Shown here in pieces: positions 37,974 to 48,368 of a DNA stretch of 58,819 bases. The number at the start of each line of letters is the position of its first letter. Position 1 is the stretch's first letter. The position numbers and the translations under genes were made by a program. Under the pieces are notes generated by a model. The model did no database searches and was not told the DNA's origin. It worked only from the letters and a program-made list of their open reading frames with translations. Source of the DNA: Rubellimicrobium roseum (GTDB lineage Bacteria; Pseudomonadota; Alphaproteobacteria; Rhodobacterales; Rhodobacteraceae); contig NZ_VDFV01000020.1 of the NCBI RefSeq assembly GCF_006152145.1, positions 1 to 58,819 on the forward strand. The letters run 5' to 3'.

Positions 37974-39464
37974 CTAAGCGCCACGCCCCCTCGGGTCAAT
38001 CCCCCGGCGTCCCCATGCCGCAGCCAGCAGGAGCAGGAGCAACAGAAGCACGGGCGCATCCCCAAGCCGGGCGTAGACGGTGGGCGGCAGGGCCTGCGGC
38101 AGCGGCATGTCGATGACCCCGGCCTCGTGGAGCGGCAGCGCCGCCAGCACCCGCCCCTTCCCGTCGATCACGGCCGAGATCCCCGTGTTCGCGGCCCGCA
38201 CCATGGGCAGGCCCAGCTCGACCGCGCGCAGGCGGCCCCAGGCGAAGTGCTGCTCGGGCCCCGCCCGCCGTCCGAACCAGGCGTCGTTGGTGACGAGCAG
38301 GAGGAAGCGCGGCCGTTCGGGCCCGATCTCCTCCGCGAAGATGCCTTCGTAGCAGATGAGCGGCCGCGCCGTCCCCAGGCCGGGAATGTCGATCAGGCTC
38401 GGCCCCGGCCCCGGCGTGAAGCCCTCGCCCTGGATGTCCGCCAGCGCCCGCAGGCCGATCCGCGACAGGAGGCCGCGGAACGGGATGTACTCCCCGAACG
38501 GCACGAGGTGGACCTTGTCGTAGAGCGCCGTCACCGCCCCCGTCCCGTCGGCCACCACGAGGCTGTTGCGGTAGCCCCCGTCCCCGTCCACCCGCACGAC
38601 GCCGGTGGCGAGCGGCGCGCCTCCTGCGGCCTGGGACCCCGCCGCGAGCGTGGGTCCCGCCCAGTCGAGCGGCTCGGTCAGCGCCGTCTCGGGCCATACC
38701 ACGAGATCGACGGGCGCCTCGCCGCCCGACAGCTCCAGCAGACGGCGCAGATGCATGGGCTGGAGCACCGGGTCCCACTTCTCCTGCTGGGGTACGTTGG
38801 GCTGGACGACCCGGACGACCGGCGCCTGCGGGTCCGGCACGGGCGCAGGTCCGGGGTCGAGCCCGACCCAGCCCAGGGCGATGGCTCCGACAACCGCCGT
38901 ACGCCCTGCCCAGCCGCCCGCCGCCAGCAGCGCCGCCCCGCCCAGCGTGAGCAGCGTGAGTCCGTGCACGCCGACGAAGGCCGCGAGCTGCACGAGCGGC
39001 GTCGGGCTCCAGACCTGGCCGATCAGGACCCAGGGAAATCCGGTGAAGGCCAGGGACCGCAGCGCCTCGACCCCCGCCCACAGCACGACGAGTCCCAGCA
39101 GCCCCAGCCGCAGCCGCCTCGTCAGTCCAAAGGCCGCGCCCCAGAAGAGCGCCAGTCCCCCCGCCATGAGAAGGAGCGCGAAGGGCGCCATCCAGCCGGT
39201 GCGCGCGGGGTCCACGAGGAAGGGCTCGGTGATCCAGCGCAGGGTCAGCGCGAAGTAGCCCGCCCCGAAGGCCCAGCCCTCACGGAAGCCCGCCCCCTCT
39301 CGCCGCGCGAGCGCCAGGACCAGCGTCAGCGCCAAGAGCGTCACAAACGGCCAGCCGGTCGGCACCTGCCCCAGCCCCGCGACCGCGCCCAGCGCCCCGA
39401 GCCCCGCCATCCGCAGGACGGAGGCCCCGAGACCGCGCCGGAACAGGACGGCGGTGACGGTCAC
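37974..39464 (-). CDS. lnt: Apolipoprotein N-acyltransferase
   Basis: A 496-residue inner membrane enzyme adding the third acyl chain to lipoproteins. About six N-terminal membrane helices precede a periplasmic nitrilase-type domain with its Glu-Lys-Cys triad: Glu in [11 protein letters not shown], Lys in [15 protein letters not shown], Cys in [14 protein letters not shown] final helix follows ([16 protein letters not shown]). Its start overlaps the corC stop by 4 bases, so corC-lnt are translationally coupled. Confidence 0.94.
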   Translation of the reverse strand: MTVTAVLFRRGLGASVLRMAGLGALGAVAGLGQVPTGWPFVTLLALTLVLALARREGAGFREGWAFGAGYFALTLRWITEPFLVDPARTGWMAPFALLLMAGGLALFWGAAFGLTRRLRLGLLGLVVLWAGVEALRSLAFTGFPWVLIGQVWSPTPLVQLAAFVGVHGLTLLTLGGAALLAAGGWAGRTAVVGAIALGWVGLDPGPAPVPDPQAPVVRVVQPNVPQQEKWDPVLQPMHLRRLLELSGGEAPVDLVVWPETALTEPLDWAGPTLAAGSQAAGGAPLATGVVRVDGDGGYRNSLVVADGTGAVTALYDKVHLVPFGEYIPFRGLLSRIGLRALADIQGEGFTPGPGPSLIDIPGLGTARPLICYEGIFAEEIGPERPRFLLLVTNDAWFGRRAGPEQHFAWGRLRAVELGLPMVRAANTGISAVIDGKGRVLAALPLHEAGVIDMPLPQALPPTVYARLGDAPVLLLLLLLLAAAWGRRGIDPRGRGA

Positions 39465-40330
39465 CGGGCCTCGGCAGGCAGCCGCACGCGCAGCCGCCGG
39501 ACCCGGCGCCTGTCGGCGTCGAGCACCTCGAACAGCGGACCTTCGGGATGGACGATCACCTCGCCCTTCTTCGCCACGTGGCCCGCCAGCAGGAAGACGA
39601 GCCCGCCCAGGGTATCGACCTCCTCGGCGTCGATCTCCTCGTGCGCCGTGAGGTCGAGCCCGATCTCGCGCTCGAGTTCCTCGATGGGGGTGGTTCCGTC
39701 CACGACCCAGACGCCTTCTCCCTCGCGAAGGACGTGCTCGGGCTCGGCGATGTCGTGCTCGTCGTCGATCTCGCCCACCACGGTCTCCAGCAGGTCCTCG
39801 ATGGTGCAGAGCCCGTCGGTCCCGCCGTACTCGTCGATGATGAGCGCCATGTGGATTCGCTCCTGCTGCATCTTCTGCAGAAGGGTCGCCAGCGGCATGG
39901 AGGGCGGCACGTACAGCAACGGCCGCAGCATCTCGCGCAGATTGAAATCCGCGCCCCGGCCGAAGCCGTGCCGCAGCGCCACGTCCTTGAGGTTCACCAT
40001 GCCGATCGGCTGGTCCAAGGTTTCCTCAAAGACCGGGATGCGCGTGCGCCCCGACTCGCGGAACTCCTCGACCAGATCCGCGAGCGAGATGGTCACCGGC
40101 ACGGCGACGATCTCGGATTTCGGGATGGCCACGTCCTCGGCGCGCATGCGCCTCAGGTTGACCAGCGTGTGCGAGGATACCGTCGCGGGCGCCGTCCGGG
40201 TGGCAGGGCGCTCCTCGTCAGGGGGACTCAGCGCTTCGATGATGCGGGAAAAGAAGCCGCGACTCTGGCCTTCGCCAGCGTCCTCGCCTCCCTCGTCGCG
40301 GCGCGGCGCGGGGTTGCTCGCGTCAGACAT
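39461..40330 (-). CDS. corC: CBS-domain hemolysin/CorC family protein
   Basis: A 289-residue soluble member: two CBS domains ([20 protein letters not shown] through [20 protein letters not shown]) and a C-terminal CorC/HlyC domain, without the DUF21 membrane part. CorC-type proteins are linked to Mg2+/Co2+ efflux. The position between ybeY and lnt is the conserved arrangement. The start overlaps the ybeY stop by 8 bases. Confidence 0.9.
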   Translation of the reverse strand: MSDASNPAPRRDEGGEDAGEGQSRGFFSRIIEALSPPDEERPATRTAPATVSSHTLVNLRRMRAEDVAIPKSEIVAVPVTISLADLVEEFRESGRTRIPVFEETLDQPIGMVNLKDVALRHGFGRGADFNLREMLRPLLYVPPSMPLATLLQKMQQERIHMALIIDEYGGTDGLCTIEDLLETVVGEIDDEHDIAEPEHVLREGEGVWVVDGTTPIEELEREIGLDLTAHEEIDAEEVDTLGGLVFLLAGHVAKKGEVIVHPEGPLFEVLDADRRRVRRLRVRLPAEAR

Positions 40331-40874
40331 CGGTGATCCTCGTCATGGCGGCCCCTTCTGCCCCAGGAGCATAGGGGTCCGCAAGCCCGAGCCCGAGCAG
40401 GATCTCGGTCTCCAGCCCCTCCATCAGCAGGGCGTCGGCGTCCCTCTCGTGATCGAAGCCCAGAAGGTGCAAGGTGCCGTGCACCAGAAGGTGCGTTGCG
40501 TGATGTTCCAGGGACTTGCCCGCTTCCTTGGCCTCGCGGGCGCAGGTCTCCCAGGCAATGGCGATGTCGCCCAGGCCCACCGGCATCGGCGGCTCGGGCG
40601 CGGGAAGGTGCGGCATCTCGCCCGCCTTCTCGGCGCCCCGCTCCTCCGAGGGCCAGCTCAGGACGTTGGTGGGCTGCGGCTTGCCGCGGAAGTCCTCGTT
40701 CAGTTCGGCGATGCGCGTGTCGTTGCAGGCCAGGAGGCTGATCTCATAAGCCGCGGGATCGAGACCCAGCCGTTCGAGAGTCGCGCGCGCGGCGCTCTCG
40801 GCCAGGGTTTCGAGATCGAGCCCCTCCCAGCGGTGGTCCTCGGTCAGGGTCTCGACGAGTGGGTCGTCCGTCAT
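40323..40874 (-). CDS. ybeY: rRNA maturation endoribonuclease YbeY
   Basis: A 183-residue metalloprotein. The zinc motif [20 protein letters not shown] (His-x3-His-x5-His) is intact, along with [19 protein letters not shown]. YbeY acts in 16S rRNA 3' end maturation and ribosome quality control. It is part of a phoH-ybeY-corC-lnt run with gaps or overlaps of under 10 bases. Confidence 0.94.
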   Translation of the reverse strand: MTDDPLVETLTEDHRWEGLDLETLAESAARATLERLGLDPAAYEISLLACNDTRIAELNEDFRGKPQPTNVLSWPSEERGAEKAGEMPHLPAPEPPMPVGLGDIAIAWETCAREAKEAGKSLEHHATHLLVHGTLHLLGFDHERDADALLMEGLETEILLGLGLADPYAPGAEGAAMTRITDV

Positions 40875-40877
40875 CGG

Positions 40878-41921
40878 TCAGCCAGGGTCCTCGAGCCGTT
40901 CGCGGGCACGCGCATCGGCGTCATAGGCCTCGATGATGGCGGCGACCAGCGGGTGGCGCACCACGTCGCGGGCCGTGAAGCGGGTGAAGCTGATCTTCGG
41001 CACGTTATGCAGCAGCCGCTCGGCCTCGATCAGGCCCGAGGGCACGCCGCGCGGCAAGTCGATCTGCGTCCGGTCCCCCGTGATGACCATGCGCGACCCT
41101 TCGCCCAGCCGCGTCAGGAACATCTTCATCTGCATCGACGTCGCGTTCTGCGCCTCGTCCAGCACGATGAAGGCGTTGCTCAGCGTCCGGCCGCGCATGA
41201 AGGCAAGCGGCGCGATCTCGATGATCTTCTCCTCGATCATCTTCTGCACCTGCTTCTGCGGCAGGAAGTCGTTCAGCGCGTCATAGAGCGGCTGCATGTA
41301 GGGATCGACCTTCTCCTTCGCGTCGCCGGGCAGGAAGCCCAGGCGTTCCCCCGCCTCGACGGCGGGGCGCGACAGGATGATCTTGTCCACATGGCCGCCC
41401 AGGAACATGCTGACGCCCACGGCCACGGCGAGGTAGGTCTTGCCCGTCCCTGCAGGCCCGATGCCGAAGGCCAGCTCGTGATCGAAGAGCGCGCGGACAT
41501 AGGCCTTCTGCGCCTCGGTCCGGGGTTCCACCACCTTGCGGCGGGTGCGGATCTCGACGCGGTCCGCGGGGCCGCCTTTCCCGAACATCTCCGTCTGGTC
41601 GCCCTCCTGCGGGCCGGCCTCGCGGCCCGCGGGGCCCATGCGAAGCTCACGGTCGATGTCGCCCAGATCGAGCCCCTTGCCCGATTCGAGCCGCTGGTAG
41701 AGCGCGCGCAGCACCTCGGCCGCGCGGGCGCGGGCCTCGGCGTCGCCCATCACCGCCAGGCGGTTGCCCCGACGCAGGATCTGCACGCCGATGCGATCCT
41801 CCAGCACGGCGAGGTTGCGGTCATGCTCTCCGCACAGGTCGATCAGCAGGTAGTTGTCGGGGAACTCGAGCAGGGTCTCGCCATTGGCGGGGGCAGCGGC
41901 GGACGCGTTCAGCGCGGTCAC
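40878..41921 (-). CDS. phoH: PhoH-like ATPase (YbeZ)
   Basis: A 347-residue PhoH family ATPase. Walker [21 protein letters not shown], Walker [21 protein letters not shown], and sensor segment [15 protein letters not shown] are intact, preceded by an N-terminal KH-like region. GTG 41921 is chosen as start because AAGGAG lies 12 bases upstream and the longer frame adds an unlikely basic stretch; ATG 41963 is an alternative. It partners YbeY in RNA processing. Confidence 0.9.
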   Translation of the reverse strand: MTALNASAAAPANGETLLEFPDNYLLIDLCGEHDRNLAVLEDRIGVQILRRGNRLAVMGDAEARARAAEVLRALYQRLESGKGLDLGDIDRELRMGPAGREAGPQEGDQTEMFGKGGPADRVEIRTRRKVVEPRTEAQKAYVRALFDHELAFGIGPAGTGKTYLAVAVGVSMFLGGHVDKIILSRPAVEAGERLGFLPGDAKEKVDPYMQPLYDALNDFLPQKQVQKMIEEKIIEIAPLAFMRGRTLSNAFIVLDEAQNATSMQMKMFLTRLGEGSRMVITGDRTQIDLPRGVPSGLIEAERLLHNVPKISFTRFTARDVVRHPLVAAIIEAYDADARARERLEDPG

Positions 41922-42083
41922 GGGCAGGGTCGCTCTCCTTTGGCAGGCGCCTCGTGGGGCCATGGTGGCGCGGCCGAGGCTCTCGCGCAAGCGTCGCGAC
42001 GACCGCTGGCGATGGAACGCCCGAGAGAGCGCAAGTTTCCCTGTCCCCGGCCCCGACCAGCACATTTCCCGGTCGGGCGATCA

Positions 42084-43385
42084 TCAGGGCGCCACAAGCT
42101 CGCCTCCGAGGGAGTTCTGGAAGGCAGCCGTGACCCGCACTGGGCGAATCTCGCCGCGCAGGGATTCGGAGCCGACAACGCTCACCGCCATGAGGTGCTC
42201 GGACTTGCCGGCCATCTGGCCGGGCAGCCGCCCCGGCTTCTCGAAAAGCACGGGAATCACCTGCCCCACCATCGCGGCCTGCGCCTCTCCCTGCTGCCGC
42301 GCGATCACGGCCTGAAGCCGCAGGAGCCGGTCATGAGCCTCCTCCGCCAAAACCGGCGTCCTCTCGGCAGCCGGGGTTCCGGGACGGGAGGAATAGGCGA
42401 AGGTGAAGGCCGAGGCGAACCGCACGGCCTCCACGAGGTCGAGCGTCGCCTGGAAATCCTGCTCCGTCTCGCCGGGAAAGCCCACGATGAAGTCCGAGGA
42501 CAGCGCGAGGTCGGGCCGCGCCACCCGCAGCCGCTCCACGAGCCGCAGATAGCTCTCGGCCTTGTGCTTGCGGTTCATGGCCTTGAGGATGCGATCCGAC
42601 CCCGACTGCACCGGCAGGTGCAGGAAGGGCATCAGCTTCGGCTCCCCGCCATGGGCGGCGATCAGGGCCTCGTCCATGTCGTTGGGATGCGAGGTCGTGT
42701 AGCGGATGCGGTCGAGCCCCTCGATCCGCGCCAGTTCCCGCACCAGCACCGCCAGTCCCCCCTCGGCCCCGTGCCAAGCGTTGACGTTCTGACCCAGGAG
42801 CGTGATCTCGCGCACTCCTTGCCCCACCAGCGCGCGGGCCTCGGACAGGATGCGCGCGGCCGGACGGCTGACCTCGGCGCCGCGCGTGTAGGGCACGACG
42901 CAGAAGGCGCAGAACTTGTCGCAGCCCTCCTGCACCGTGAGGAAGGCCGTGGGCGCGCGCGGCTTGCGCGGCGGCAGATGGGCGAACTTGTCCTCGGGCG
43001 GGAACTCGGTCTCCACGACCTTCTCGCCCGCCTCCATGCGCTGCATGAGCCGGGGCAGGTTGTGATAGCTCTGCGGCCCCACCACGAGGTCCACCATTGG
43101 CGCGCGGGCGATGATCTCCGGCCCCTCCGCCTGTGCCACGCAGCCCGCGACCGCGATGCGCAGGTCGGGCTTGACGGCGCGCAGGGGCTTCAGGCGCCCG
43201 ATGTCGGAATAGACCTTCTCGGCCGCCTTCTCGCGGATGTGGCAGGTGTTGAGGAGCACCATGTCGGCCTCCTCCTGCTTGTCGGTCTGCTCGTAGCCCT
43301 GCCCGGCCAGAAGCTCGGCCATGCGCTCGCCGTCATGGACGTTCATCTGGCAGCCGTAGGTCTTGACGAAGAGCTTCTTGGTCAT
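42084..43385 (-). CDS. miaB: tRNA-2-methylthio-N6-dimethylallyladenosine synthase
   Basis: A 433-residue methylthiotransferase. The N-terminal cluster-binding domain ([20 protein letters not shown]), the radical SAM motif in [20 protein letters not shown] (Cys-x3-Cys-x2-Cys), and a TRAM-like C-terminus are present. It adds methylthio to i6A37 in tRNA. It heads the minus-strand miaB-phoH-ybeY-corC-lnt-metK block. Confidence 0.95.
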   Translation of the reverse strand: MTKKLFVKTYGCQMNVHDGERMAELLAGQGYEQTDKQEEADMVLLNTCHIREKAAEKVYSDIGRLKPLRAVKPDLRIAVAGCVAQAEGPEIIARAPMVDLVVGPQSYHNLPRLMQRMEAGEKVVETEFPPEDKFAHLPPRKPRAPTAFLTVQEGCDKFCAFCVVPYTRGAEVSRPAARILSEARALVGQGVREITLLGQNVNAWHGAEGGLAVLVRELARIEGLDRIRYTTSHPNDMDEALIAAHGGEPKLMPFLHLPVQSGSDRILKAMNRKHKAESYLRLVERLRVARPDLALSSDFIVGFPGETEQDFQATLDLVEAVRFASAFTFAYSSRPGTPAAERTPVLAEEAHDRLLRLQAVIARQQGEAQAAMVGQVIPVLFEKPGRLPGQMAGKSEHLMAVSVVGSESLRGEIRPVRVTAAFQNSLGGELVAP

Positions 43386-43508
43386 GGAAGGGACCTCGCG
43401 CTGGGGCGGGACGGGGATAGGCGGTCAGGGGCGGGGTTGCAACGGCAAAGCCCAAGGCCTTGGCGTCCCGGGTGCCTCACTACGGCCAGACGAAGGGCTG
43501 AAACGCCT

Positions 43509-43943
43509 TCAAACCTTTCTCAGCCGAATCACCACATCCACGGCCGCGATCTCGGCGCCCTCGGGGGCCTCGGGCAGGCGACGGATCTCCAGTTCGGACG
43601 CGGGCGCGTCGGTCAGCCGACACTCGTCCTCCCAGAAGAAGTGCGGGTGGTCCGTCATGTTGGTGTCGAAGTAGCTCTTGGACCCGTCCACCGTGATCTC
43701 ACGCATCAGGCCCGCCTCGCAGAAGGCGCGCAGCGTGTTGTAGACGGTGGCGAGGCTCACGGGCTCCCCGGCCCGGACAGCGGCGTGGTGCAGGCTTTCG
43801 GCGGTCACATGCCGGTCGCGGCCATCGCCCACGAGGAGTTGAGCCAGGGCCACCCTCTGCCGCGTCGGCCGCAGACCTCCGCGCGCGAGCCACGCCTTGC
43901 CGCGCCCTTCGGTCGCCGCTCCGGTCGTCATGTCGTCGTGCAT
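43509..43943 (-). CDS. irr: Iron response regulator Irr (Fur family)
   Basis: A 144-residue Fur-superfamily regulator. The winged helix [20 protein letters not shown] and [20 protein letters not shown] are followed by a metal/haem-type [10 protein letters not shown]. The CxxC zinc motifs of Fur are absent, and only two isolated cysteines remain, which fits Irr. Irr controls haem and iron genes in alphaproteobacteria through haem-dependent degradation. Its position divergent from fabA is characteristic of Rhodobacterales. Confidence 0.88.
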   Translation of the reverse strand: MHDDMTTGAATEGRGKAWLARGGLRPTRQRVALAQLLVGDGRDRHVTAESLHHAAVRAGEPVSLATVYNTLRAFCEAGLMREITVDGSKSYFDTNMTDHPHFFWEDECRLTDAPASELEIRRLPEAPEGAEIAAVDVVIRLRKV

Positions 43944-44093
43944 CGGCCTCGTGCGCCCTTTATCCCAAGCATCCTAAGCATATGTCGCCCAAGGGGTCGG
44001 ATTCAACCGGGGCCTGGCCCCGCCCTTGCCCCCGTCGCCGGGCGGGTGATAAGGCATCCCCCGGCGCGCAACAACCGGATGGACCAGCGACAC

Positions 44094-44609
44094 ATGGCCG
44101 ACTTCCCGCGACACTTCGACAGGGAGGCGCTGCTCGCCTGCGCCCGGGGCGAGCTTTTCGGCCCCGGCAACGCCCAGCTGCCCGAGCCTCCCATGCTGAT
44201 GATGGACCGCATCACCGACATCTCGGGCGACGGCGGCGCGAACGGCAAGGGCCACGTCGTGGCCGAACTCGACATCCAGCCGGACCTCTGGTTCTTCCCC
44301 TGCCACTTTCCCGGCAACCCGGTCATGCCCGGCTGCCTGATGCTCGACGGGCTCTGGCAGCTCACCGGCTTCAACCTGGGCTGGCGGGGCTGGCAGGGCC
44401 AGGGCTTCGCGCTGGGCGTGGGCGAGGTGAAGCTGTCAGGGATGATCCGGCCGGACCGCAAGCTCGTTCGCTATGTCGTGGATTTCACCCGGGTGATCGA
44501 CCGCCGTCTCAAGATGGGCGTGGCTGACGGCCGCGTGGAGGCCGACGGCGAGGTGGTGGCCGAGGTCAAGGACATGCGGGTGGGCCTGGCCGTGGCGCAG
44601 GGAGGCTGA
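44094..44609 (+). CDS. fabA: 3-hydroxydecanoyl-ACP dehydratase/isomerase
   Basis: A 171-residue Fab[21 protein letters not shown], the catalytic His in [20 protein letters not shown] and the catalytic Asp in [10 protein letters not shown] are intact. FabA makes and isomerises trans-2-decenoyl-ACP to start unsaturated fatty acids. MADFPRHF at 44094 fits the family N-terminus; ATG 44079 (MDQRHMADF) is the alternative. fabB follows after 3 bases and fabI overlaps or follows closely: one operon. Confidence 0.94.
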   Translation: MADFPRHFDREALLACARGELFGPGNAQLPEPPMLMMDRITDISGDGGANGKGHVVAELDIQPDLWFFPCHFPGNPVMPGCLMLDGLWQLTGFNLGWRGWQGQGFALGVGEVKLSGMIRPDRKLVRYVVDFTRVIDRRLKMGVADGRVEADGEVVAEVKDMRVGLAVAQGG

Positions 44610-44612
44610 GGC

Positions 44613-45839
44613 ATGCGTCGAGTCGTCGTCACCGGGATCGGGATCGTCTCGCCCATCGGAAACAGCGCGGCCGAGGTGCTGGAAGCCTTGAAGGCCGGCC
44701 ACTCGGGCGTCGAACGCTCGGAGGAGATGGCCGAGCACGGCTTTCGTTCCCAGGTCGCGGGCACCATCAAGCTCGACCCGGCCCAGCACATCGAGAAGCG
44801 CAAGATGCGCTTCATGGGCCCTGGCGCGGCCTATGCCTACATCGCCATGGAACAGGCCATCGCCGACGCGGGCCTGACCGACGCCGAGGTGAGCCACGAC
44901 CGCACCGGCCTGATTGCCGGATCGGGCGGGCCCTCCACCTCGAATCTCTTCGCTGCCCACCAGATCGTGCTCAAGACCGGCAGCCCCAAGAAGATCGGGC
45001 CGCTTATGGTGCCGCGGGGCATGTCCTCGACCGTCTCGGCGAATCTTTCGACGGCCTTCCGGATCAAGGGGATCAACTACTCGATCACCTCCGCCTGCTC
45101 GACTTCGCTTCACTGCATCGGCGCGGCGGCCGAGCAGATCCAGATGGGCAAGCAGGACGTCATGTTCGCGGGTGGCGGCGAGGAGCTGGATTGGACGCTG
45201 TCCTGCCTCTTCGACGCGATGGGGGCGATGTCCTCCAAGTTCAACGATGATCCCACCCGCGCCTCGCGCGCCTTCGACCGCGACCGCGACGGCTTCGTGA
45301 TCGCGGCGGGCGGCGCCATCGTCGTGCTGGAGGATCGGGACCGGGCGCTCGCCCGTGGGGCCAGGATCTACGCCGAGGTCGCAGGCTTTGCCGCGACCTC
45401 GGACGGGCACGACATGGTCGCCCCCTCGGGCGAGGGTGGCGAGCGGGCCATGCGCCTTGCGCTCCAGACGTTGCCGCAGGGCCGCAAGGTCGGCTACATA
45501 AACGCCCATGGCACCTCGACCCCCGTGGGCGACGTGGGCGAGGTGGAAGCTGTGCGCCGCGTGTTCGGCGACGAGCATCCGCCCATCTCCTCCACCAAGT
45601 CCATGACCGGCCACAGCCAAGGCGCGACCGGCGCACAGGAGGCGGTCTACTGCCTGCTGATGCTTCAGGACGACTTCATAGCGCCGTCGATAAATGTCGA
45701 GAACCTCGACCCAGCGCTGCGGGAAGGCGAGATCGCCACAGCCCTCGTGGAAAACGCCGGCCTCGACACGGTGATGACGAATTCCTTTGGCTTCGGCGGC
45801 ACGAACGGGTCGATGCTCCTGTCCCGGCACCTCGATTGA
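44613..45839 (+). CDS. fabB: 3-oxoacyl-ACP synthase I
   Basis: A 408-residue KAS I. Catalytic Cys in YSITSACSTSLHCIGAAAEQ, His residues in INAHGTSTPVGD and STKSMTGHSQGATGAQEA, and the C-terminal NSFGFGGTNGSML. It condenses acyl-ACP with malonyl-ACP and is needed for unsaturated chain elongation. It lies directly after fabA and before fabI in a plus-strand operon, the usual alphaproteobacterial set. Confidence 0.96.
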   Translation: MRRVVVTGIGIVSPIGNSAAEVLEALKAGHSGVERSEEMAEHGFRSQVAGTIKLDPAQHIEKRKMRFMGPGAAYAYIAMEQAIADAGLTDAEVSHDRTGLIAGSGGPSTSNLFAAHQIVLKTGSPKKIGPLMVPRGMSSTVSANLSTAFRIKGINYSITSACSTSLHCIGAAAEQIQMGKQDVMFAGGGEELDWTLSCLFDAMGAMSSKFNDDPTRASRAFDRDRDGFVIAAGGAIVVLEDRDRALARGARIYAEVAGFAATSDGHDMVAPSGEGGERAMRLALQTLPQGRKVGYINAHGTSTPVGDVGEVEAVRRVFGDEHPPISSTKSMTGHSQGATGAQEAVYCLLMLQDDFIAPSINVENLDPALREGEIATALVENAGLDTVMTNSFGFGGTNGSMLLSRHLD

Positions 45840-45853
45840 GCGGACGCGACTTC

Positions 45854-46636
45854 ATGAACCTGTCTGGCAAACGCGCGCTCGTCATGGGCGTCGCCAACGA
45901 CCACTCGATCGCCTGGGGCATCGCCAAGGCGCTGCACGGGGCCGGGGCGGAACTGGCCTTCACCTACCAGGGCGAGGCTTTCGGCCGGCGCGTCGCCCCG
46001 CTTGCCGCCTCGGTGGGCTCGGATTTCCTGGTGGACGCCGACGTGACCGACGACGCCTCGCTCGACCGCGCCTTCGGGGGCATAGCCGACCGGTGGGGCA
46101 CCCTCGACATCCTTGTCCACGCCATTGCCTTCGCCAGGAAGGACGAACTCCAAGGCCGTTTCGTGGACACTTCGCGCGACGGATTCCAGACCGCGCTGAC
46201 CATCTCCTGCTACTCCCTGATCGAGGTGGCGCGCCGCGCACGACCGCTCATGCCGAACGGCGGGACGATCCTGACGCTGACCTACCAAGGCTCCAATCGC
46301 GTGACGCCCCACTACAACGTCATGGGCGTGGCCAAGGCGGCGCTGGAATCGGCGGTACGCTATCTGGCGAACGATCTCGGACCCGAGCAGATCAGGGTCA
46401 ATGTCATCTCTCCTGGCCCCATGAAGACGCTGGCGGGCGCGGCCATCGGCGGCGCGCGGGCCACCTTCCGGCATACCGAGGCCAATGCGCCCCTGCGGTC
46501 CAACGCCGCACTCGACGCCATCGGCGGCACCGCCGTCTGGCTCTGCTCGGACGCGGGCCGCTGCACCACCGGCGAGGTCGTGCGCGTGGACGGCGGCTTC
46601 CACGTCCTGGGCATGCCGCAGGCCGAGAACTTATAG
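45854..46636 (+). CDS. fabI: Enoyl-ACP reductase (NADH)
   Basis: A short-chain dehydrogenase-type FabI of 260 residues. NADH-binding ALVMGVANDHSIAWGIAKAL, LVHAIAFARKDELQGRFVDT, and the Tyr-x6-Lys pair in YNVMGVAKAALESAVRYLAN are present; GPMKTLAGAAIGGA covers the substrate loop. ATG 45854 (MNLSGKRALVMG) is preferred; a TTG at 45836 overlapping the fabB stop is an alternative. It performs the last step of fatty-acid elongation and is the triclosan target. Confidence 0.93.
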   Translation: MNLSGKRALVMGVANDHSIAWGIAKALHGAGAELAFTYQGEAFGRRVAPLAASVGSDFLVDADVTDDASLDRAFGGIADRWGTLDILVHAIAFARKDELQGRFVDTSRDGFQTALTISCYSLIEVARRARPLMPNGGTILTLTYQGSNRVTPHYNVMGVAKAALESAVRYLANDLGPEQIRVNVISPGPMKTLAGAAIGGARATFRHTEANAPLRSNAALDAIGGTAVWLCSDAGRCTTGEVVRVDGGFHVLGMPQAENL

Positions 46637-46638
46637 AC

Positions 46639-47178
46639 GTGACCGCCTACGTCCTCCTGTTCCGAGGCGTGGGCGGAGCAACGCAGCTTCCTACGGCGCC
46701 CCTACGCGCTGCGTTGACAGAGGCGGGTTTCGGGAACGTCGCGACATACATCAATAGCGGCAATGCAGTCCTCGCTAGCGGTCGGCCGCGCGAGGAGATC
46801 TTGGCGCAGGTCGCAGCCCTATGCGCCGTTCGCTTCAGCTTTTGCAAGGACATCCACGTCCGCAGCCGCGCGGAATGGGTCGAACTCGTCGCACGGAGCC
46901 CGTTTCCAGCTGCCACCGCCGCTCCTACGTCGCTCCACGCGGCCGTGCTGGCGCAGGACCCCGATCCCGCCCGCATCGCCGCCCTCCAGGCCGTGGCCGA
47001 GAACGGGGACGAACTCCTTGTGCTGGGCCGAGTCGCCTATCTTCACACTCCAAGAGGCTTCGGCCGCTCCAAGCTGGCCGCCCGCTTCGACAAGGGCCTG
47101 GGCGTCCCCAACACTGCGCGCAACTGGAACACGGTGCTGCGATTGCTGCATCTCGTCACCGAGGCTGAGCGGGACTGA
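46639..47178 (+). CDS. DUF1697 family protein
   Basis: A 179-residue protein with the DUF1697 start YVLLFRGVGG, then ALTEAGFGNVATYINSGNAV and late NTARNWNTVLRLLHL. The family is common in soil and marine bacteria and has no assigned function. GTG 46639 is the likely start, 2 bases after the fabI stop. No ATG in this frame gives the conserved N-terminus, so the GTG decides it. Co-transcription with fabI is probable. Confidence 0.85.
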   Translation: MTAYVLLFRGVGGATQLPTAPLRAALTEAGFGNVATYINSGNAVLASGRPREEILAQVAALCAVRFSFCKDIHVRSRAEWVELVARSPFPAATAAPTSLHAAVLAQDPDPARIAALQAVAENGDELLVLGRVAYLHTPRGFGRSKLAARFDKGLGVPNTARNWNTVLRLLHLVTEAERD

Positions 47179-47244
47179 CCAGCGAGGCGCTTGGCCGGCG
47201 GCTGGTCCACCGCTAGGCTTAGTCGACCCTCCGGAGGAGTTCCC

Positions 47245-47685
47245 ATGCCGCAGCTCGTCTTCGTCAACCTGCCTGTCACCGACCTGCCTCGGGCCCGCGC
47301 GTTCTACGCGGCGCTCGGTTTTGGCTTCGACGAGCGCTTCTCGGACGACACCGCCGCCTGCGTAGTGGTATCGGAACAGATCAACATGATGCTCCTCACG
47401 CGCGAGAAGTTCGCGGCCTTTGCGCCCCGACCGGTAGGCGATCCAGCCAGTGCCTGCTCGGTCCTCGTGGCGCTCTCGCGGGCCTCGCGCAAGGAGGTGG
47501 ATGCTTTCATGACGGCGGGCCTTGGCGCGGGGGGCACCGACAACGGCTCCTTCCAGGACTTCGGATTCATGTATGCGCGCTCGATCTCCGACCCCGACGG
47601 AAACGTGCTGGAGCCGATGTGGATGGATGTCGGCGCCTACGAAGGCACGCTGGGCCAAGAGATCGCCGCCGCGGTGGACGCCTGA
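47245..47685 (+). CDS. VOC family (glyoxalase/bleomycin-resistance-like) protein
   Basis: A 146-residue VOC-fold protein, a different branch from the SOS-linked cluster at 7584-9225. MPQLVFVNLPVTDLPRARAF, DDTAACVVVSEQINMMLLTR and the C-terminal SISDPDGNVLEPMWMD show the metal-site Glu. GGAGGAG precedes ATG 47245. The stop overlaps the HAD gene ATG by one base, so the two are coupled. Substrate unknown; no LexA box is seen in its leader. Confidence 0.85.
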   Translation: MPQLVFVNLPVTDLPRARAFYAALGFGFDERFSDDTAACVVVSEQINMMLLTREKFAAFAPRPVGDPASACSVLVALSRASRKEVDAFMTAGLGAGGTDNGSFQDFGFMYARSISDPDGNVLEPMWMDVGAYEGTLGQEIAAAVDA

Positions 47686-48368
47686 TGGGCCTCGAGCCGA
47701 AGGCAGCGGTCTTCGACGCCTATGGCACGCTCTTCGACGTGGCGGGCGCGCTACGTCACGTGGCCGAGGGCGATCCCGGCGCTTCCTGGGCTGCCGATTG
47801 GCAGGGACTCGCGCGCCTCTGGCGGCAGAAGCAGCTTGAGATCACCTGGCTTCGGGCGGCAGCCGGGCGGCATTCCGACTTCGCCACCGTCACCGCCGAC
47901 GCGCTCGACTGGACGCTGGCACGGGCGGGCCTTTCGGAGCCTGACCTGCGCGAACTGCTCTTGGAACTCTATGCGGCGTTGCCGGCCTATCCCGAAGCCC
48001 GCGCGGCGGTAGAGGCCCTGCGTGCTAAAGGTCTGACCTGTGCGATCTTGACCAACGCCACGCCGGGCATGATCGCGGGCCTTCTCGATGCCTCGGGCTT
48101 CGCCCCCCTCTTCGATGCGGTTCTGACAGTGGAAGAGGCCGGGGTCTACAAGCCACATCCCTCCGTCTACGCCCTTGCAACTGCCCGCTTCGGGGTTCTC
48201 CCCGAGGAGGTGCTCTTCGTCTCCGCCAATGCATGGGACGCTGCAGGCGCGGCGGGCTTCGGCTTCCGCACCGCCTGGATCAACCGCGAGGGCGCGCCGC
48301 CGGACCCGCTCTGGGCGCGGCCCAACTGGACCCTTCCCTCCCTGGACACACTGCCGGAGCTGATCTGA
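47685..48368 (+). CDS. HAD superfamily type II haloacid dehalogenase
   Basis: A 227-residue protein with the nucleophile Asp in VFDAYGTLFDVAG, AILTNATPGMIAGLL, Lys in GVYKPHPSVYAL, and the dehalogenase-type SANAWDAAGAAGFGFRTAWI. This last motif is characteristic of L-2-haloacid dehalogenases, which remove halogen from 2-haloacids. Start 47685 overlaps the upstream stop, and the stop overlaps the next start, so it is central to a VOC-HAD-hydrolase operon. Confidence 0.88.
   Translation: MGLEPKAAVFDAYGTLFDVAGALRHVAEGDPGASWAADWQGLARLWRQKQLEITWLRAAAGRHSDFATVTADALDWTLARAGLSEPDLRELLLELYAALPAYPEARAAVEALRAKGLTCAILTNATPGMIAGLLDASGFAPLFDAVLTVEEAGVYKPHPSVYALATARFGVLPEEVLFVSANAWDAAGAAGFGFRTAWINREGAPPDPLWARPNWTLPSLDTLPELI

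Noticed and set aside
32127-44609. Apparent giant plus-strand protein of over 4,000 residues
   Set aside because: Its translation is the codon-by-codon antisense of ten or more well-recognised minus-strand genes and has no domain of its own until the real fabA at its 3' end.
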